Origin: Lactimicrobium massiliense
GTDB taxonomy: Bacteria > Bacillota_I > Bacilli_A > Erysipelotrichales > Erysipelotrichaceae
Direction: 5' to 3'
Assembly: GCF_900343155.1 (NCBI RefSeq)
Contig: NZ_OUNG01000001.1
Location: 638,211 to 702,210 of the forward strand
Length of the DNA: 64,000 nt
Of the stretch, positions 17,490-26,447 are shown in pieces. The notes under the pieces were generated by a model. That model was not told the DNA's origin and made no database searches. It saw nothing but the letters and a program-made list of their open reading frames with translations. Numbering within the stretch: the first letter of the stretch is position 1; the number at the start of each line of letters is the position of its first letter. The position numbers were made by a program, and so were the translations under genes.

Positions 17490-18052
17490 CGCACAAACCC
17501 ATCCAGGTTTGGAATCTCTTTGCAAGGTTTTCTATTCTGCATGCCATTCACCGCCTGCATGAAATGATCCAACAGAATATTCATCTGGGCGCTGTCACTT
17601 CCGGAGGTGCCATGTGCCCTCGTCACAATCGTCATATCTGCCAGTGCAAACAGATCTTCAATCAGCCGGCACGCTTCTTTGACAGATCCCATCCGTGCCA
17701 GACCAATGCATGCAGCAGGCACATAATGCCAGCCTTCACTGTGACTGTAGAACAGCCGCTTCAGAAAGCGCACCGCCTGCTCATCCGGCTGCTCATACAG
17801 CACATCAAACAGCACCAGCATGCCATCCCACATACACGCATTGCACTGATTCACCGCATCATCCATGATGCACACACGCCGGCGGATACACTTTCCACAT
17901 CCAATGCACCCGGCTATATCATCCCTGCCCAGGGAACATATTTCCACCGTGACATCATTGCTGCCGATTGTCTTTTTCACATATGTCAGCGCTTCATCCG
18001 CAGCACCGCCAAGATGCCTTGACGCATCTATCACCAGTACCTTCTCTGCCAT
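17486..18052 (-). CDS. Flavodoxin-like NAD(P)H oxidoreductase with CxxCxxC motif
   Basis: Iron-sulfur-flavoprotein-like or FMN-reductase-like protein, 188 aa. The N-terminal VLVIDASRHLGGAADEAL is the flavodoxin-fold start, and CIGCGKCIRRRVC (about residues 49-61) is the cysteine cluster used by this family, followed by DDAVNQCNACMWDGMLVLFDVLYEQ. It probably carries electrons in the cytoplasm; the partner is unknown. It converges on the AraC gene with a 4-bp overlap. Confidence 0.78.
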   Translation of the reverse strand: MAEKVLVIDASRHLGGAADEALTYVKKTIGSNDVTVEICSLGRDDIAGCIGCGKCIRRRVCIMDDAVNQCNACMWDGMLVLFDVLYEQPDEQAVRFLKRLFYSHSEGWHYVPAACIGLARMGSVKEACRLIEDLFALADMTIVTRAHGTSGSDSAQMNILLDHFMQAVNGMQNRKPCKEIPNLDGFVR

Positions 18053-18160
18053 CTTCAGCCCTTTTCATGCCTACCATTTTACACAGTGTTAGCCTGCAAA
18101 GCGATACAGGCTTTACATCACCCTGCTAATCTGACCGCAGGAAAGGAAAAATCAAGACAC

Positions 18161-18186
18161 AAAAAAGCGCCGCAGCAATGCGGCAC
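18161..18186 (-). terminator. Terminator after tRNA-Ala(GGC)
   Basis: GTGCCGCATT / GCGGCGC stem-loop followed by TTTTTT on the minus strand, just past the tRNA 3' end. Confidence 0.8.
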
Positions 18187-18196
18187 ATTCTTACAG

Positions 18197-18269
18197 TGGA
18201 GCTGATGGGACTCGAACCCACTACCTCATCCATGCCATGGATGCGCTCTCCCGGGTGAGCTACAACCCC
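18197..18269 (-). tRNA. tRNA-Ala (anticodon GGC)
   Basis: 73 nt. The acceptor GGGGTTG pairs with CAGCTCC plus A. The anticodon loop ATGGCAT gives GGC, and the T-arm is GTTCGAGTCC. CCA is not encoded. Confidence 0.93.
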
Positions 18270-18279
18270 AGTGATTCAT

Positions 18280-18307
18280 AGTTTAGCATAAAATCCCAGT
18301 TGAGCAA
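18280..18307 (-). promoter_or_regulatory. Promoter of tRNA-Ala(GGC)
   Basis: On the minus strand, TTGCTC (18307-18302), a 16-bp spacer, then TAAACT (18285-18280), 10 bp before the tRNA. Confidence 0.55.
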
Positions 18308-18422
18308 AGTATCATCTTCCCCACTGACAATGGAATTCTGATGCAGTCAATGCCTCATTGAACAGAAGATACAAAGCTTAAAAGTCTACAAATTCCTCTA
18401 CGAATCAGTAGAGAGTACAGAA

Positions 18423-18446
18423 AAAGCCGCTATTTATGCGGCTTTC
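18423..18446 (-). terminator. Terminator after tRNA-Val
   Basis: AAAGCCGC / GCGGCTTTTT stem-loop with a T run on the minus strand. Confidence 0.85.
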
Positions 18447-18460
18447 CGAAGATGATTCAG

Positions 18461-18533
18461 TGAGCGATAAGGGACTCGAACCCATGACCCCTTCCACGTC
18501 AAGGAAGTGCTCTCCCAGCTGAGCTAATCACTC
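18461..18533 (-). tRNA. tRNA-Val (anticodon GAC)
   Basis: 73 nt. The acceptor GAGTGAT pairs with ATCGCTC plus A. The anticodon loop TTGACGT gives GAC, and the T-arm is GTTCGAGTCC. An extended -10 (TGCTAGAAT) lies upstream at about 18545-18553. Confidence 0.93.
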
Positions 18534-18576
18534 AAGTAAGATGATTCTAGCACAGCCAGGCAAAAAAAGAAACATA

Positions 18577-18607
18577 AAAATCATGAGACCGTCTGATCTC
18601 ATGATTT
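18577..18607 (-). terminator. Terminator of the maltodextrin operon
   Basis: AATCATGAGA / TCTCATGATT stem with T-rich flank on the minus strand, directly after malQ. Confidence 0.85.
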
Positions 18608-18611
18608 TGTC

Positions 18612-20135
18612 TTATTCATCCGATGCCTGAATGTCTGCTTCTTTCTTACCTTCCGGAAGGCGTTCATACAGACCGGTCATATGTCTGAGCTTCTTGGACA
18701 ATGCAAAGGTAAAATCGTCTTTCTTTGCACGCCATACCCAGTTATTACCGGTGGTGGAAGGTACATTGAAGCGTGCTTCATCACCAAGGCCAAGCAGATC
18801 CTGGAACTGCATGACCGCCAGATCGGCAACGCTCATATAGGCAGCTCTGATAAAGCCCCAGTTATAGCCTTCTTTTTCATCCAAGTGCAGATAATCAATT
18901 GCATGCTCACTGAAGGATCTTGGTGAGTTCTCCATCCATCCCATGACGGTTTCATTATCATGTGTGCCTGTATAGACAACACAGTTGTTAATGAACTTGT
19001 GCGGCAGATAGCCGGAGCCTGTATCTCTTGGATCGAAGGCAAATTCAAGCACTTTCATGCCTGGATAACCTGTATCCTTGACCATCTGAATGACTCCCGG
19101 CGTCAGGAAGCCAAGATCTTCAGCAATAATATTCAGATGTCCAAGCTTCTTCTCAATGGTGCGGAAGAAATCAATGCCGGGACCTTTGCGCCACCTTCCG
19201 CCACGTGCCGTAACAGCTCCGTAGGGAATCGCAAAATAAGACTCAAAACCGCGGAAATGATCAATGCGCAGCACATCTACCAGTTCAAACTGATAGGAAA
19301 TGCGCTTTGTCCACCAGGCATATCCATCCTTCTTCATGTCTTCCCAGTTATACAAAGGATTGCCCCAGAGCTGGCCATCAGCAGAGAATCCATCCGGTGG
19401 GCAGCCCGCCACTTCCGTCGGCCTGCCATCCTTGTCCAGCTGGAACAGCTGTGGATTGGCCCAGAGGTCACTGGAATCCGGAGATACATAGATCGGTACA
19501 TCACCGATCAGAGAAATCCCGTGGTCCAGTGCATACGTCCGCATCAAAGCCCACTGCTGGAAGAAGAAGTACTGAATTCCCTTGTAGAAGGCAATCTCCT
19601 CCTTCAATCCTACTCTGGCAGAAGCCAGTGCCTTTTCATCCCGTTTGCGCAGATCATCTTCCCACAACATGAAGCTCTTGCCCTGGTGGGCATCCTTCAA
19701 TGCCATAAACAAAGCATAATCATCCAGCCAGAACGCGTTCTTTTTTGCAAACGCCTCATAATCATCCGGAACATCTGCCAACAGACGCTTTACTGCCTTG
19801 CGCAGTACATCAAAACGCTTTTTATACAGCGTTCCATAATCCGTACGGCCGGGATCATCTCCCCAATGAATCTCACTGTACTCTTCTTTTTTCAGCCATC
19901 CATCTCTGGCCAGCAAATCCAGATCTATAAAATATGGGTTACCGGCAAAGGCAGAAAATGACTGATAGGGAGAATCCCCATATCCGGTTGGTCCAATTGG
20001 AAGTATCTGCCAGTATGACTGACCGGCCGCTTCCAGAAAATCGATGAATTCGTAAGCCGCTTCCCCCAGCGTGCCAATCCCATACCGGGAAGGCAGGGCG
20101 CTGATCGGCATCAGAATTCCTGCACTTCTTCTCAT
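18612..20135 (-). CDS. malQ: 4-alpha-glucanotransferase (amylomaltase)
   Basis: GH77 disproportionating enzyme acting on maltodextrins in the cytoplasm. The N-terminus RRSAGILMPISALPSRYGIG is the family hallmark. Catalytic regions are VDVLRIDHFRGFESYFAIP (nucleophile Asp), LNIIAEDLGFLTPGV (acid/base Glu) and YTGTHDNETVMGW. I start at 20135, preceded by GAGG, giving 507 residues, the usual size; the longer frame has no ribosome site. It is the last gene of the import operon, 20 bp after the second permease gene. It makes long chains for glgP. Confidence 0.95.
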   Translation of the reverse strand: MRRSAGILMPISALPSRYGIGTLGEAAYEFIDFLEAAGQSYWQILPIGPTGYGDSPYQSFSAFAGNPYFIDLDLLARDGWLKKEEYSEIHWGDDPGRTDYGTLYKKRFDVLRKAVKRLLADVPDDYEAFAKKNAFWLDDYALFMALKDAHQGKSFMLWEDDLRKRDEKALASARVGLKEEIAFYKGIQYFFFQQWALMRTYALDHGISLIGDVPIYVSPDSSDLWANPQLFQLDKDGRPTEVAGCPPDGFSADGQLWGNPLYNWEDMKKDGYAWWTKRISYQFELVDVLRIDHFRGFESYFAIPYGAVTARGGRWRKGPGIDFFRTIEKKLGHLNIIAEDLGFLTPGVIQMVKDTGYPGMKVLEFAFDPRDTGSGYLPHKFINNCVVYTGTHDNETVMGWMENSPRSFSEHAIDYLHLDEKEGYNWGFIRAAYMSVADLAVMQFQDLLGLGDEARFNVPSTTGNNWVWRAKKDDFTFALSKKLRHMTGLYERLPEGKKEADIQASDE

Positions 20136-20154
20136 AAATACCTCAATTCTAAAA

Positions 20155-20985
20155 TCATCCTTTGACAGCACCTGCTGCTACACCCTTGATAATATACTTC
20201 TGGCAGCTCAGATAGAAGATAATTACCGGAATCACTGCAAGAATCAGTGCAGCCATAATGGCACCCATATCAACAGAACCATAGGAGCCCTTCATATACT
20301 GAATAACAATGGAAATCGTCTTGTATTTCTTGATATCCAGTACCAGATACGGCAGAAGGAAGTCGTTCCAGATCCACATTGTTTCCAGAATGCCTACTGA
20401 AATATAGGTCGGTTTCATGATCGGCATGACAACCTTGAAGAATGTCTGCAGCGGTGTGCAGCCATCGATCATGGCAGCTTCCTCAATCTCAATCGGAATA
20501 GAGCGGACAAAGCCTGTAAACATAAACACAGCCAGTCCTGCTCCAAAGCCAAGATACACAATAATGATCCCCCACGGATTGGTCAGATGCAGCATATTGG
20601 CGACCAGAGACAATGTGAACATGACCATCTGGAAGGGTACAACCATGGAGAATATGCACAGCATATAGATGATCTTAGACCACTTTGAATTGACTCTGGT
20701 AATGTACCAGCCGGTCATCGAGCAAAACAGCAGGATAGCCGCAACGGAGAATACGGTAATAAATACGGTCCAGCCAACAGAGTTTAACAGCCCATACTTG
20801 TTGATGGCCTGTGCATAGTTTTCAGCACCGATGAAAGTCTCATGCGTCGGCAGCTTGAATGGCTGCAGATTGATCGCATTCTTGTCTTTAAATGAATTCC
20901 AGAGCACAACCAGTACCGGCATAATCCAGAAGACACAAAGGAATGTCAGGAATGTTGTGCCATACCATTTACCTTTTTGATTCAT
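20155..20985 (-). CDS. Maltodextrin-type ABC transporter permease (MalG-like)
   Basis: 276-residue carbohydrate permease with six membrane segments. The EAA loop is PIEIEEAAMIDGCTPLQTFF, followed by KVVMPIMKP. AAGGAGG precedes the start. It sits between the MalF-like gene and malQ. No cognate ATPase is in the operon, so a shared MsmX-type ATPase elsewhere is probably used (inference). Confidence 0.9.
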   Translation of the reverse strand: MNQKGKWYGTTFLTFLCVFWIMPVLVVLWNSFKDKNAINLQPFKLPTHETFIGAENYAQAINKYGLLNSVGWTVFITVFSVAAILLFCSMTGWYITRVNSKWSKIIYMLCIFSMVVPFQMVMFTLSLVANMLHLTNPWGIIIVYLGFGAGLAVFMFTGFVRSIPIEIEEAAMIDGCTPLQTFFKVVMPIMKPTYISVGILETMWIWNDFLLPYLVLDIKKYKTISIVIQYMKGSYGSVDMGAIMAALILAVIPVIIFYLSCQKYIIKGVAAGAVKG

Positions 20986-20986
20986 A

Positions 20987-21829
20987 TTACTGCTGTACCT
21001 CCTTGGACCTTGTCAGTTTCTGCTGAATGCCGGCAATGACGACAACCAGGATGAAGAACAAAACTGCCTTTGCCTGGCCGACGCCTTCAAAGCCGACACG
21101 GCCGAAGAATGTGTTGTAAATGTTCAATGCCATCATCTCCGTCTGCTTCATTGGCGCGCCTCCGGTCAAAGCCAGGTTCTGATCAAACAGCTTGAATCCA
21201 TTGGTAATTGTCAGGAATGTGCAGATTGTAATGCTTGGCATCATCATCGGAATAATGACTTTAAACAGCATCTGACGGCTGTTGGCACCATCGATTTCGG
21301 CAGCTTCCAGCACATCGCCCGGAATTGCCTGGAAACCAGCAATATAGATAATCATCATATAGCCGATCTGCTGCCAGCAGACCAGAATGACCAGTCCCCA
21401 GAAGCCAAGCTTTGTATTCAGGTTCAGGGCAGTGCCAAAATGAACCAGAATGCCAGAGAAGATCAGCTGCCAGATATAGCCAAGCACAATGCCGCCGATC
21501 AGGTTCGGCATGAAGTAAATCGTGCGGAAGATATTCGTACCATGGCGTTCCTTGGTCAGTGCCATTGCCAGTGCAAAGGCGATGACATTGATCAAAACCA
21601 GCGTCACGACTGCAAAGGCAGCTGTGAACCAGAAAGAATGAACGAAAGTGGTATCTTTGAATGCCGTAATGTAATTGGATATACCAACCCATCTGGCATC
21701 CTTGACCGTTGTGAACTTGGTAAAGGAGAGATAGATACCAAGAATAAACGGAATCAGGAAACCGATGGCAAAAGCAGCCATCGTTGGCACTGTGAAGACA
21801 GGCCAGTATTTTTTGATATTTTTCTGCAT
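20987..21829 (-). CDS. Maltodextrin-type ABC transporter permease (MalF-like)
   Basis: 280 residues, six membrane segments. The EAA loop is PGDVLEAAEIDGANSRQMLF, followed by KVIIPMMMP. It follows the binding-protein gene after an 85-bp gap that holds a stem-loop (21860-21894) and leads into the MalG-like gene one base later. Maltodextrin specificity is inferred from malQ in the same operon. Confidence 0.9.
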   Translation of the reverse strand: MQKNIKKYWPVFTVPTMAAFAIGFLIPFILGIYLSFTKFTTVKDARWVGISNYITAFKDTTFVHSFWFTAAFAVVTLVLINVIAFALAMALTKERHGTNIFRTIYFMPNLIGGIVLGYIWQLIFSGILVHFGTALNLNTKLGFWGLVILVCWQQIGYMMIIYIAGFQAIPGDVLEAAEIDGANSRQMLFKVIIPMMMPSITICTFLTITNGFKLFDQNLALTGGAPMKQTEMMALNIYNTFFGRVGFEGVGQAKAVLFFILVVVIAGIQQKLTRSKEVQQ

Positions 21830-21859
21830 ATCTTATATTGCCTCGCTCAGTGTGAAGAA

Positions 21860-21894
21860 AGACAGGTCAGCAGAGAGATTCTGCCGGCCTGTCT
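21860..21894 (-). other. Intercistronic stem-loop between binding-protein and permease genes
   Basis: AGACAGG / CCTGTCT arms around an imperfect inner stem. It has no T run, so it is more likely an mRNA-stability or partial-attenuation element that keeps binding-protein mRNA above permease mRNA, as known for malE-malF in other bacteria. That role is an inference. Confidence 0.5.
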
Positions 21895-21914
21895 GCGTTG
21901 TGAATCAATTAAAC

Positions 21915-23204
21915 TCAGTTATTGGAAGCAGCAAGCTTCTTTTCAGCTGCCCAGTTATCAACGAATGCACTCTTGACCTGATCCCAGTTGGCATCACTCT
22001 GGTCAGCCGCATAAACTGTCAGAGCCTGGCCAAGTGTCTTCTTCCACTCCTCAGAAGGCATTGTTGTGAAGTTCCAGGATACCGGTGTACCTGTATTCGC
22101 ATTTGCCAAGTTGAACAGAACATTGGAAGATTCAGGGTTGGACTTGAACGGAATGTTGAAGCCCATCTTGTCGCCGCTTGTCATAGCCTTGACACCCTCA
22201 TCAGATGTAACGCACCAGTTCATGAAATCCAGAGTAGCCTTGATGTCTTCCTCAGAAGCCTGGCTGTTTACGCACCAGTAGTTCTCAGTACCCATGCAGA
22301 GACCCTCATTGGCATCATCAACACCGAAGTAGATCGGCAGGAAAGCCAGATTGTCATCGCCGACTGCCTTTACCTTGTCATACTCCCATGTACCATTCTG
22401 GAAGAAGACAGCCTGCTGATTAACGAATTCAGCCTCAGACTGATCGCCAGTCGCAGTAGAAAGCTGAGAAGGATCAACCGTGGAATTATTGATGTAGAGA
22501 TCCCAGATGTTCTTATAGTTCGGCAGATATGTACCCTTCAGCTCTTCCTCATCATCGACTCCTGCATCCTTGTACTCATAGTAGATCGGCAGGTTGGCCA
22601 GATGTGTCTTGAAGCGCCAGTCACTGGAAGAATGCATGCCTGCAGAAGTGAATGCTGCAAATCCAAGCTCATCCTTGCGAGCTGTGATATCCTCAGCAAC
22701 CTTCTTCAGATCATCGAAGCTCTTGATATCATCAACAGAATAGCCAGCCATCTCAAGCAGTGCCTTGTTGGTGATCAGACCATAAGCCTCCGTAACATAT
22801 GCAATGCCTGCGACCTTGTCGCCATCCTTGAGCTCATATGCCTTGTTTGACAACTGACCCTCAATATCAGATCCGCTCAGATCATAGCAGTAGTCCTTCC
22901 AGGAAGCCAGACCAACAGGACCATTCACCTGGAACAGTGTCGGCTTTTCAGACTTAGCCATTTCAGACTTCAGGGTGCTCTCATACTCACCGGAAGCAGC
23001 TGTCAGAACAGTGACCTTAACACCAGTCTCCTTGGTGTATTCACTTGCCAGATCCTGCCAGTACTCATCCGCTTCAGGCTTGAAGTTCAGATAATAGACG
23101 CTTCCCTTACCGGAATCTGCAGATGCTGCAGCAGCAGAAGAACCTCCACAGCCAGCCAGCATAGCAGCAGATAATGCCAATGCTACAAAACCTTTCTTGT
23201 TCAT
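21915..23204 (-). CDS. Maltodextrin-type ABC transporter substrate-binding lipoprotein
   Basis: Family-1 solute-binding protein with a lipoprotein signal peptide (MNKKGFVALALSAAMLAGCG). The mature part has VYYLNFKPEADEYWQDLASEYTKETGVKVTVLTA and the middle FVNQQAVFFQNGTWEYDKVK typical of sugar binders. The start at 23204 is set by AGGAGG five bases upstream. It is the first gene of an operon of binding protein, two permeases and MalQ. cre-like sites lie at 23259-23316. Maltose or maltodextrin is the likely ligand because of malQ. Confidence 0.9.
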   Translation of the reverse strand: MNKKGFVALALSAAMLAGCGGSSAAAASADSGKGSVYYLNFKPEADEYWQDLASEYTKETGVKVTVLTAASGEYESTLKSEMAKSEKPTLFQVNGPVGLASWKDYCYDLSGSDIEGQLSNKAYELKDGDKVAGIAYVTEAYGLITNKALLEMAGYSVDDIKSFDDLKKVAEDITARKDELGFAAFTSAGMHSSSDWRFKTHLANLPIYYEYKDAGVDDEEELKGTYLPNYKNIWDLYINNSTVDPSQLSTATGDQSEAEFVNQQAVFFQNGTWEYDKVKAVGDDNLAFLPIYFGVDDANEGLCMGTENYWCVNSQASEEDIKATLDFMNWCVTSDEGVKAMTSGDKMGFNIPFKSNPESSNVLFNLANANTGTPVSWNFTTMPSEEWKKTLGQALTVYAADQSDANWDQVKSAFVDNWAAEKKLAASNN

Positions 23205-23270
23205 GTTTTCCTCCTGATTTTTCAATCATGGTTGTACGTTCCTTCATTTCCCTCCGGATGGAAACGTTAC

Positions 23271-23316
23271 TGGAATCGTTTACAACTTACACCTTTATGA
23301 TATGTAATCGTTTACA
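23271..23316. promoter_or_regulatory. Two cre/LacI-type operators before the maltodextrin operon
   Basis: Site 1 (23303-23316), read on the minus strand as TGTAAACGATTACA, fits the cre consensus TGWAANCGNTNWCA at every position. Site 2 (23271-23284), TGTAAACGATTCCA, has one mismatch. A weaker third site with core GAAACGTTA lies near 23259-23272. CcpA, or a local MalR-type LacI-family regulator, is expected to bind here. Confidence 0.75.
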
Positions 23317-23333
23317 AAAAATCAAGCGAAATC

Positions 23334-24035
23334 TTAAAATTCTTTTGAATTTTTATTTACGCCCATGAAGGCAAAAATTTTGTCACGTTCCATAAGACCA
23401 TCTACGCAAAGATCAGCAGTTTCTTCCATCAGGGGCCAGTCAGATCGGGACCAGATATCGCGGACGGCAATTACCCTGTATCCGGCCTTCTTCGCCGTCC
23501 TTACCGGCAACAGTGTATCCTCAAACACATAAGTATTGAAAGCAGCCGTGTGCATGACAGTTTCACTCCGCACATACAGATCCGGCCCGGACTTGTCCGT
23601 ATTCTCCTTTCCCGGCGTAATCACAGCTTCGAAAAAGGATGAGATGCCAAGTCTTTGAAAGCACATCTCCAATAGCAACTGATCGCTGGTTGATGCCACG
23701 CACATCACAATGCCCTTTTCCTGCAGACCGGAAAGCAATGCCAGAACGCCTGGCTTCAGCGTGATCTGCTCTGCATATGCTTGCCGAATCATTGCAGTAA
23801 TTTCCTGTCGGATATCCTCTGTTGATCGTTCTGACAGATACTGCTGATGCAGATAGGCACAACTCTCTGGCAATGACATATCTGCCAGTACTTTGCTGAT
23901 GTCTGCCGGGGCCGCAATCTGCCGGCTTTCCAGGAAACGCTGCGGCAGAGCCTGCCAGAATCCCATCGAATCCAGCAAAGTTCCATCCGCGTCAAAGATA
24001 CAGCCAATTCTTCTGTTTTCATTGCTTGTATTCAT
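23334..24035 (-). CDS. HAD-superfamily phosphatase (phosphoglucomutase-like)
   Basis: Haloacid-dehalogenase hydrolase, about 233 aa. Motif I is CIFDADGTLLDSM, motif II is CVASTSDQLL, and motif III/IV is YVFEDTLLPVRTAKKAGYRV. Substrates could be a sugar phosphate or beta-glucose-1-phosphate. The protein has DADGT where most members have DxDGT, which is still compatible with activity. The open frame extends to 24098, but the hcp terminator lies inside that extension, so the start must be nearer; 24035 is my best choice and 24056 is possible. It lies upstream of the sugar operon but is separated by its cre region. Confidence 0.78.
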   Translation of the reverse strand: MNTSNENRRIGCIFDADGTLLDSMGFWQALPQRFLESRQIAAPADISKVLADMSLPESCAYLHQQYLSERSTEDIRQEITAMIRQAYAEQITLKPGVLALLSGLQEKGIVMCVASTSDQLLLEMCFQRLGISSFFEAVITPGKENTDKSGPDLYVRSETVMHTAAFNTYVFEDTLLPVRTAKKAGYRVIAVRDIWSRSDWPLMEETADLCVDGLMERDKIFAFMGVNKNSKEF

Positions 24036-24064
24036 ACCTGTCATGATAGCGCATTTCATAATAG

Positions 24065-24087
24065 AAAAAAGGGGCCCGACGGGCCCC
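24065..24087 (-). terminator. Terminator after hcp
   Basis: Very GC-rich stem GGGGCCC / GGGCCCC followed by TTTTTT on the minus strand. Confidence 0.92.
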
Positions 24088-24118
24088 GCTGTACTCATGA
24101 AAAGATGTGATGAACTGC

Positions 24119-25768
24119 TTATGCCTGCTTGCCAAAGAACAGTTTGAGATCATCATCGACTGTGCCGATGCCGGCAATGCCGAAATTCTCCACAAGAACC
24201 TTGGCCACATTAGGAGACAGGAAGGCAGGAAGTGTCGGACCAAGATGGATATTCTTGACACCAAGGGACAGCAGAGCCAGCAGAACGATGACAGCCTTCT
24301 GCTCATACCAGGCAATATTGAAAGCCAGCGGCAGATCATTGATATCTGCCAGATTGAAAATCTCCTTGAGCTTCAAGGCAATCAGAGCCAGAGAGTAGGA
24401 GTCATTGCACTGGCCGGCATCCAGAACCCGCGGAATACCATTGATATCGCCAAGATCCAGCTTGTTGTACTTATACTTTGCACATCCCGCGGTCAGTATC
24501 ACAACATCCTTCGGCAGTCTCTTTGCAAACTCAGTATAGTATTCACGTGACTTCATGCGGCCATCGCAGCCAGCCATGACAACAAACTTGCGGATCGCAC
24601 CGCTCTTGACAGCCTCAACAATTTTATCTGCCAGGGCGAATACCTGAGCATGGGCAAAGCCGCCAACAATCGAACCAGATTCGATTTCTTTCGGGGGCTG
24701 ACATGTCTTTGCCTGCGCAATCAGAGCAGAGAAATCCTTGACCGTACCATAGGCACCATCAATATGACGGCAGCCCGGATAGCCGGCTGCACCGGTTGTC
24801 CACAGTCTGTCCTTATACGAATCTGACGGCGGCACAATGCAGTTGGTTGTCATCAGAATCGGACCATTGAAGGACGCAAACTCTTCCTTCTGCTTCCACC
24901 ATGCATTGCCATAATTGCCGGCAAAGTTAGGATACTTCTTGAAGGCAGGATAATAATGCGCCGGCAGCATCTCAGAATGCGTATACACATCCACACCTGT
25001 ACCCTGGGTCTGTTCCAGCAGCTGTTCCAGATCCTTCAGATCATGACCCGAAACCAGAATGCCCGGATTTGTTCTGACCCCGATATCAACAGAAGTGATT
25101 TCCGGATTTCCGTAGGTGCCTGTATTAGCCTCGTCCAACAGAGCCATACCCTTGACGCCATACTCACCAGTTTTCAGCGTCAATGCCGTCAAGGCATCCA
25201 CGTCCATGTCGTCATCCAGCAGCTTAGCCAGATCTTCCTGCAGAAAGGCATCAATTTCTTCATTCTCATAACCAAGGGCATTGGCATGTTTCATATAGGC
25301 AGCCAGTCCCTTGAGACCATAGGTAATCAGCTCGCGCAAAGAGCGAATATCCTCATTTCTGGTGGCCAGAACACCAACCTCTCCAGAATGCGCCTTAGCA
25401 TCAAAAGATGCCTCATCCCCGTTCCATACGGCCGCGTCATGCAGACCCTCCTTGCTGTCAAGCTGGCCAAGCAGTTCCTCCTTGACAGCCAGAGTCCTCA
25501 CAATTCTGTCAATGATGGCATTCTTGTCAAAATTGGCATTGGTAATCGTAGTAAACAGATTGACAGTCACCAGATGATTCACATCCCTGCTTACAGCCTT
25601 GCCTTCCTGGCGCAGCCTTGTTGTGACCTGGGACAGTCCCTTGCTTGCATAGATCAGCAGATCCTGCATCGCTGCTACATCCGGCTGCTTGCCGCAGACT
25701 CCGGCATACACACATCCCTTGCCGCCAGCAGTCTCCTGGCACTGATAACAAAACATCTTTGCGTCCAT
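24119..25768 (-). CDS. hcp: Hydroxylamine reductase (hybrid-cluster protein)
   Basis: Hcp reduces hydroxylamine or nitric oxide using a hybrid Fe-S-O cluster. The N-terminal cluster cysteines are in [22 protein letters not shown], and hybrid-cluster ligands are in the central and C-terminal blocks, such as [34 protein letters not shown] and [12 protein letters not shown]. About 549 residues, normal. AAGGAGA precedes the ATG at 25768. It is the last gene of a DUF1858-unknown-cupin-hcp operon that a Crp/Fnr regulator appears to activate. A strong terminator follows. Confidence 0.95.
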   Translation of the reverse strand: MDAKMFCYQCQETAGGKGCVYAGVCGKQPDVAAMQDLLIYASKGLSQVTTRLRQEGKAVSRDVNHLVTVNLFTTITNANFDKNAIIDRIVRTLAVKEELLGQLDSKEGLHDAAVWNGDEASFDAKAHSGEVGVLATRNEDIRSLRELITYGLKGLAAYMKHANALGYENEEIDAFLQEDLAKLLDDDMDVDALTALTLKTGEYGVKGMALLDEANTGTYGNPEITSVDIGVRTNPGILVSGHDLKDLEQLLEQTQGTGVDVYTHSEMLPAHYYPAFKKYPNFAGNYGNAWWKQKEEFASFNGPILMTTNCIVPPSDSYKDRLWTTGAAGYPGCRHIDGAYGTVKDFSALIAQAKTCQPPKEIESGSIVGGFAHAQVFALADKIVEAVKSGAIRKFVVMAGCDGRMKSREYYTEFAKRLPKDVVILTAGCAKYKYNKLDLGDINGIPRVLDAGQCNDSYSLALIALKLKEIFNLADINDLPLAFNIAWYEQKAVIVLLALLSLGVKNIHLGPTLPAFLSPNVAKVLVENFGIAGIGTVDDDLKLFFGKQA

Positions 25769-25786
25769 TTTATTCTCCTTCTTCAT

Positions 25787-26443
25787 CTACTTCTGCAGAG
25801 TTAATAACAATCCCATCTTGAAGCGCTGATCTGCCTGCACAGCATGCAGACCACCCTTGGCAAAATGAAAATTCTCACCTGCGTGAATGACATGCGGTAC
25901 GCCTTCATACGTAATGGTTGCCTCCCCATCCAGGGCAAAGATCAGCGCCTCACCCGGCGCCGCATGCTCACTAAGACCGGTACCTTCATCGAAAGCCATG
26001 ACCACAAATTTCATGCTGTCATTGTGAACAATATCCATATTGACGATCTTTCCGTCCTGATAAGGAACCAGATCGGCAAATCTGAATACTTTTCCTGCTT
26101 GAATAGCCTGATTCATAACATCCTCCTGCTGGACTGCCAGCTCTGTATAAACCGTATCTTCATCTGTGCGGAAACCAACCGCCTGATGAATCTTCGTCAG
26201 AACACCTTCACCTGCTTTGACATGCTCGCTGCTGCCATCACTGCCATAGACTTCCACGCTGCCCTGCAGCACCATCACAAGCTTGTGATAGGGATGAATC
26301 TCAGCACTGATATCTGTATGGGCTCCCAGTGAGAAAACCGTCAGCGGATTACGGCCGGCAATGATCTGACCGGAAACCGTGCATCCGGGAACCGGGGCAT
26401 TCTCATTGCGGATTGAAAACACTTTACCTGCATCTGCCTTCAT
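25787..26443 (-). CDS. Cupin-domain protein
   Basis: About 218 residues with two cupin barrels: GAHTDISAEIHPYHKLVMVLQGSVEV (metal-ligand-like positions) and, in the second half, EGTGLSEHAAPGEALIFALD then ITYEGVPHVIHAGENFHFAKGGLHAVQA. It has the look of small cupins that accompany hcp in anaerobes and may bind metal. AAAGGAAAT lies before the ATG at 26443, which overlaps nothing; the upstream gene ends 5 bp earlier. A role in nitrosative-stress defence follows from operon context only. Confidence 0.82.
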   Translation of the reverse strand: MKADAGKVFSIRNENAPVPGCTVSGQIIAGRNPLTVFSLGAHTDISAEIHPYHKLVMVLQGSVEVYGSDGSSEHVKAGEGVLTKIHQAVGFRTDEDTVYTELAVQQEDVMNQAIQAGKVFRFADLVPYQDGKIVNMDIVHNDSMKFVVMAFDEGTGLSEHAAPGEALIFALDGEATITYEGVPHVIHAGENFHFAKGGLHAVQADQRFKMGLLLTLQK

Positions 26444-26447
26444 GTTC

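Noticed and set aside
24036..24098. Extended N-terminus of the HAD phosphatase
   Set aside because: The extension would read through the hcp terminator hairpin and has no ribosome site.
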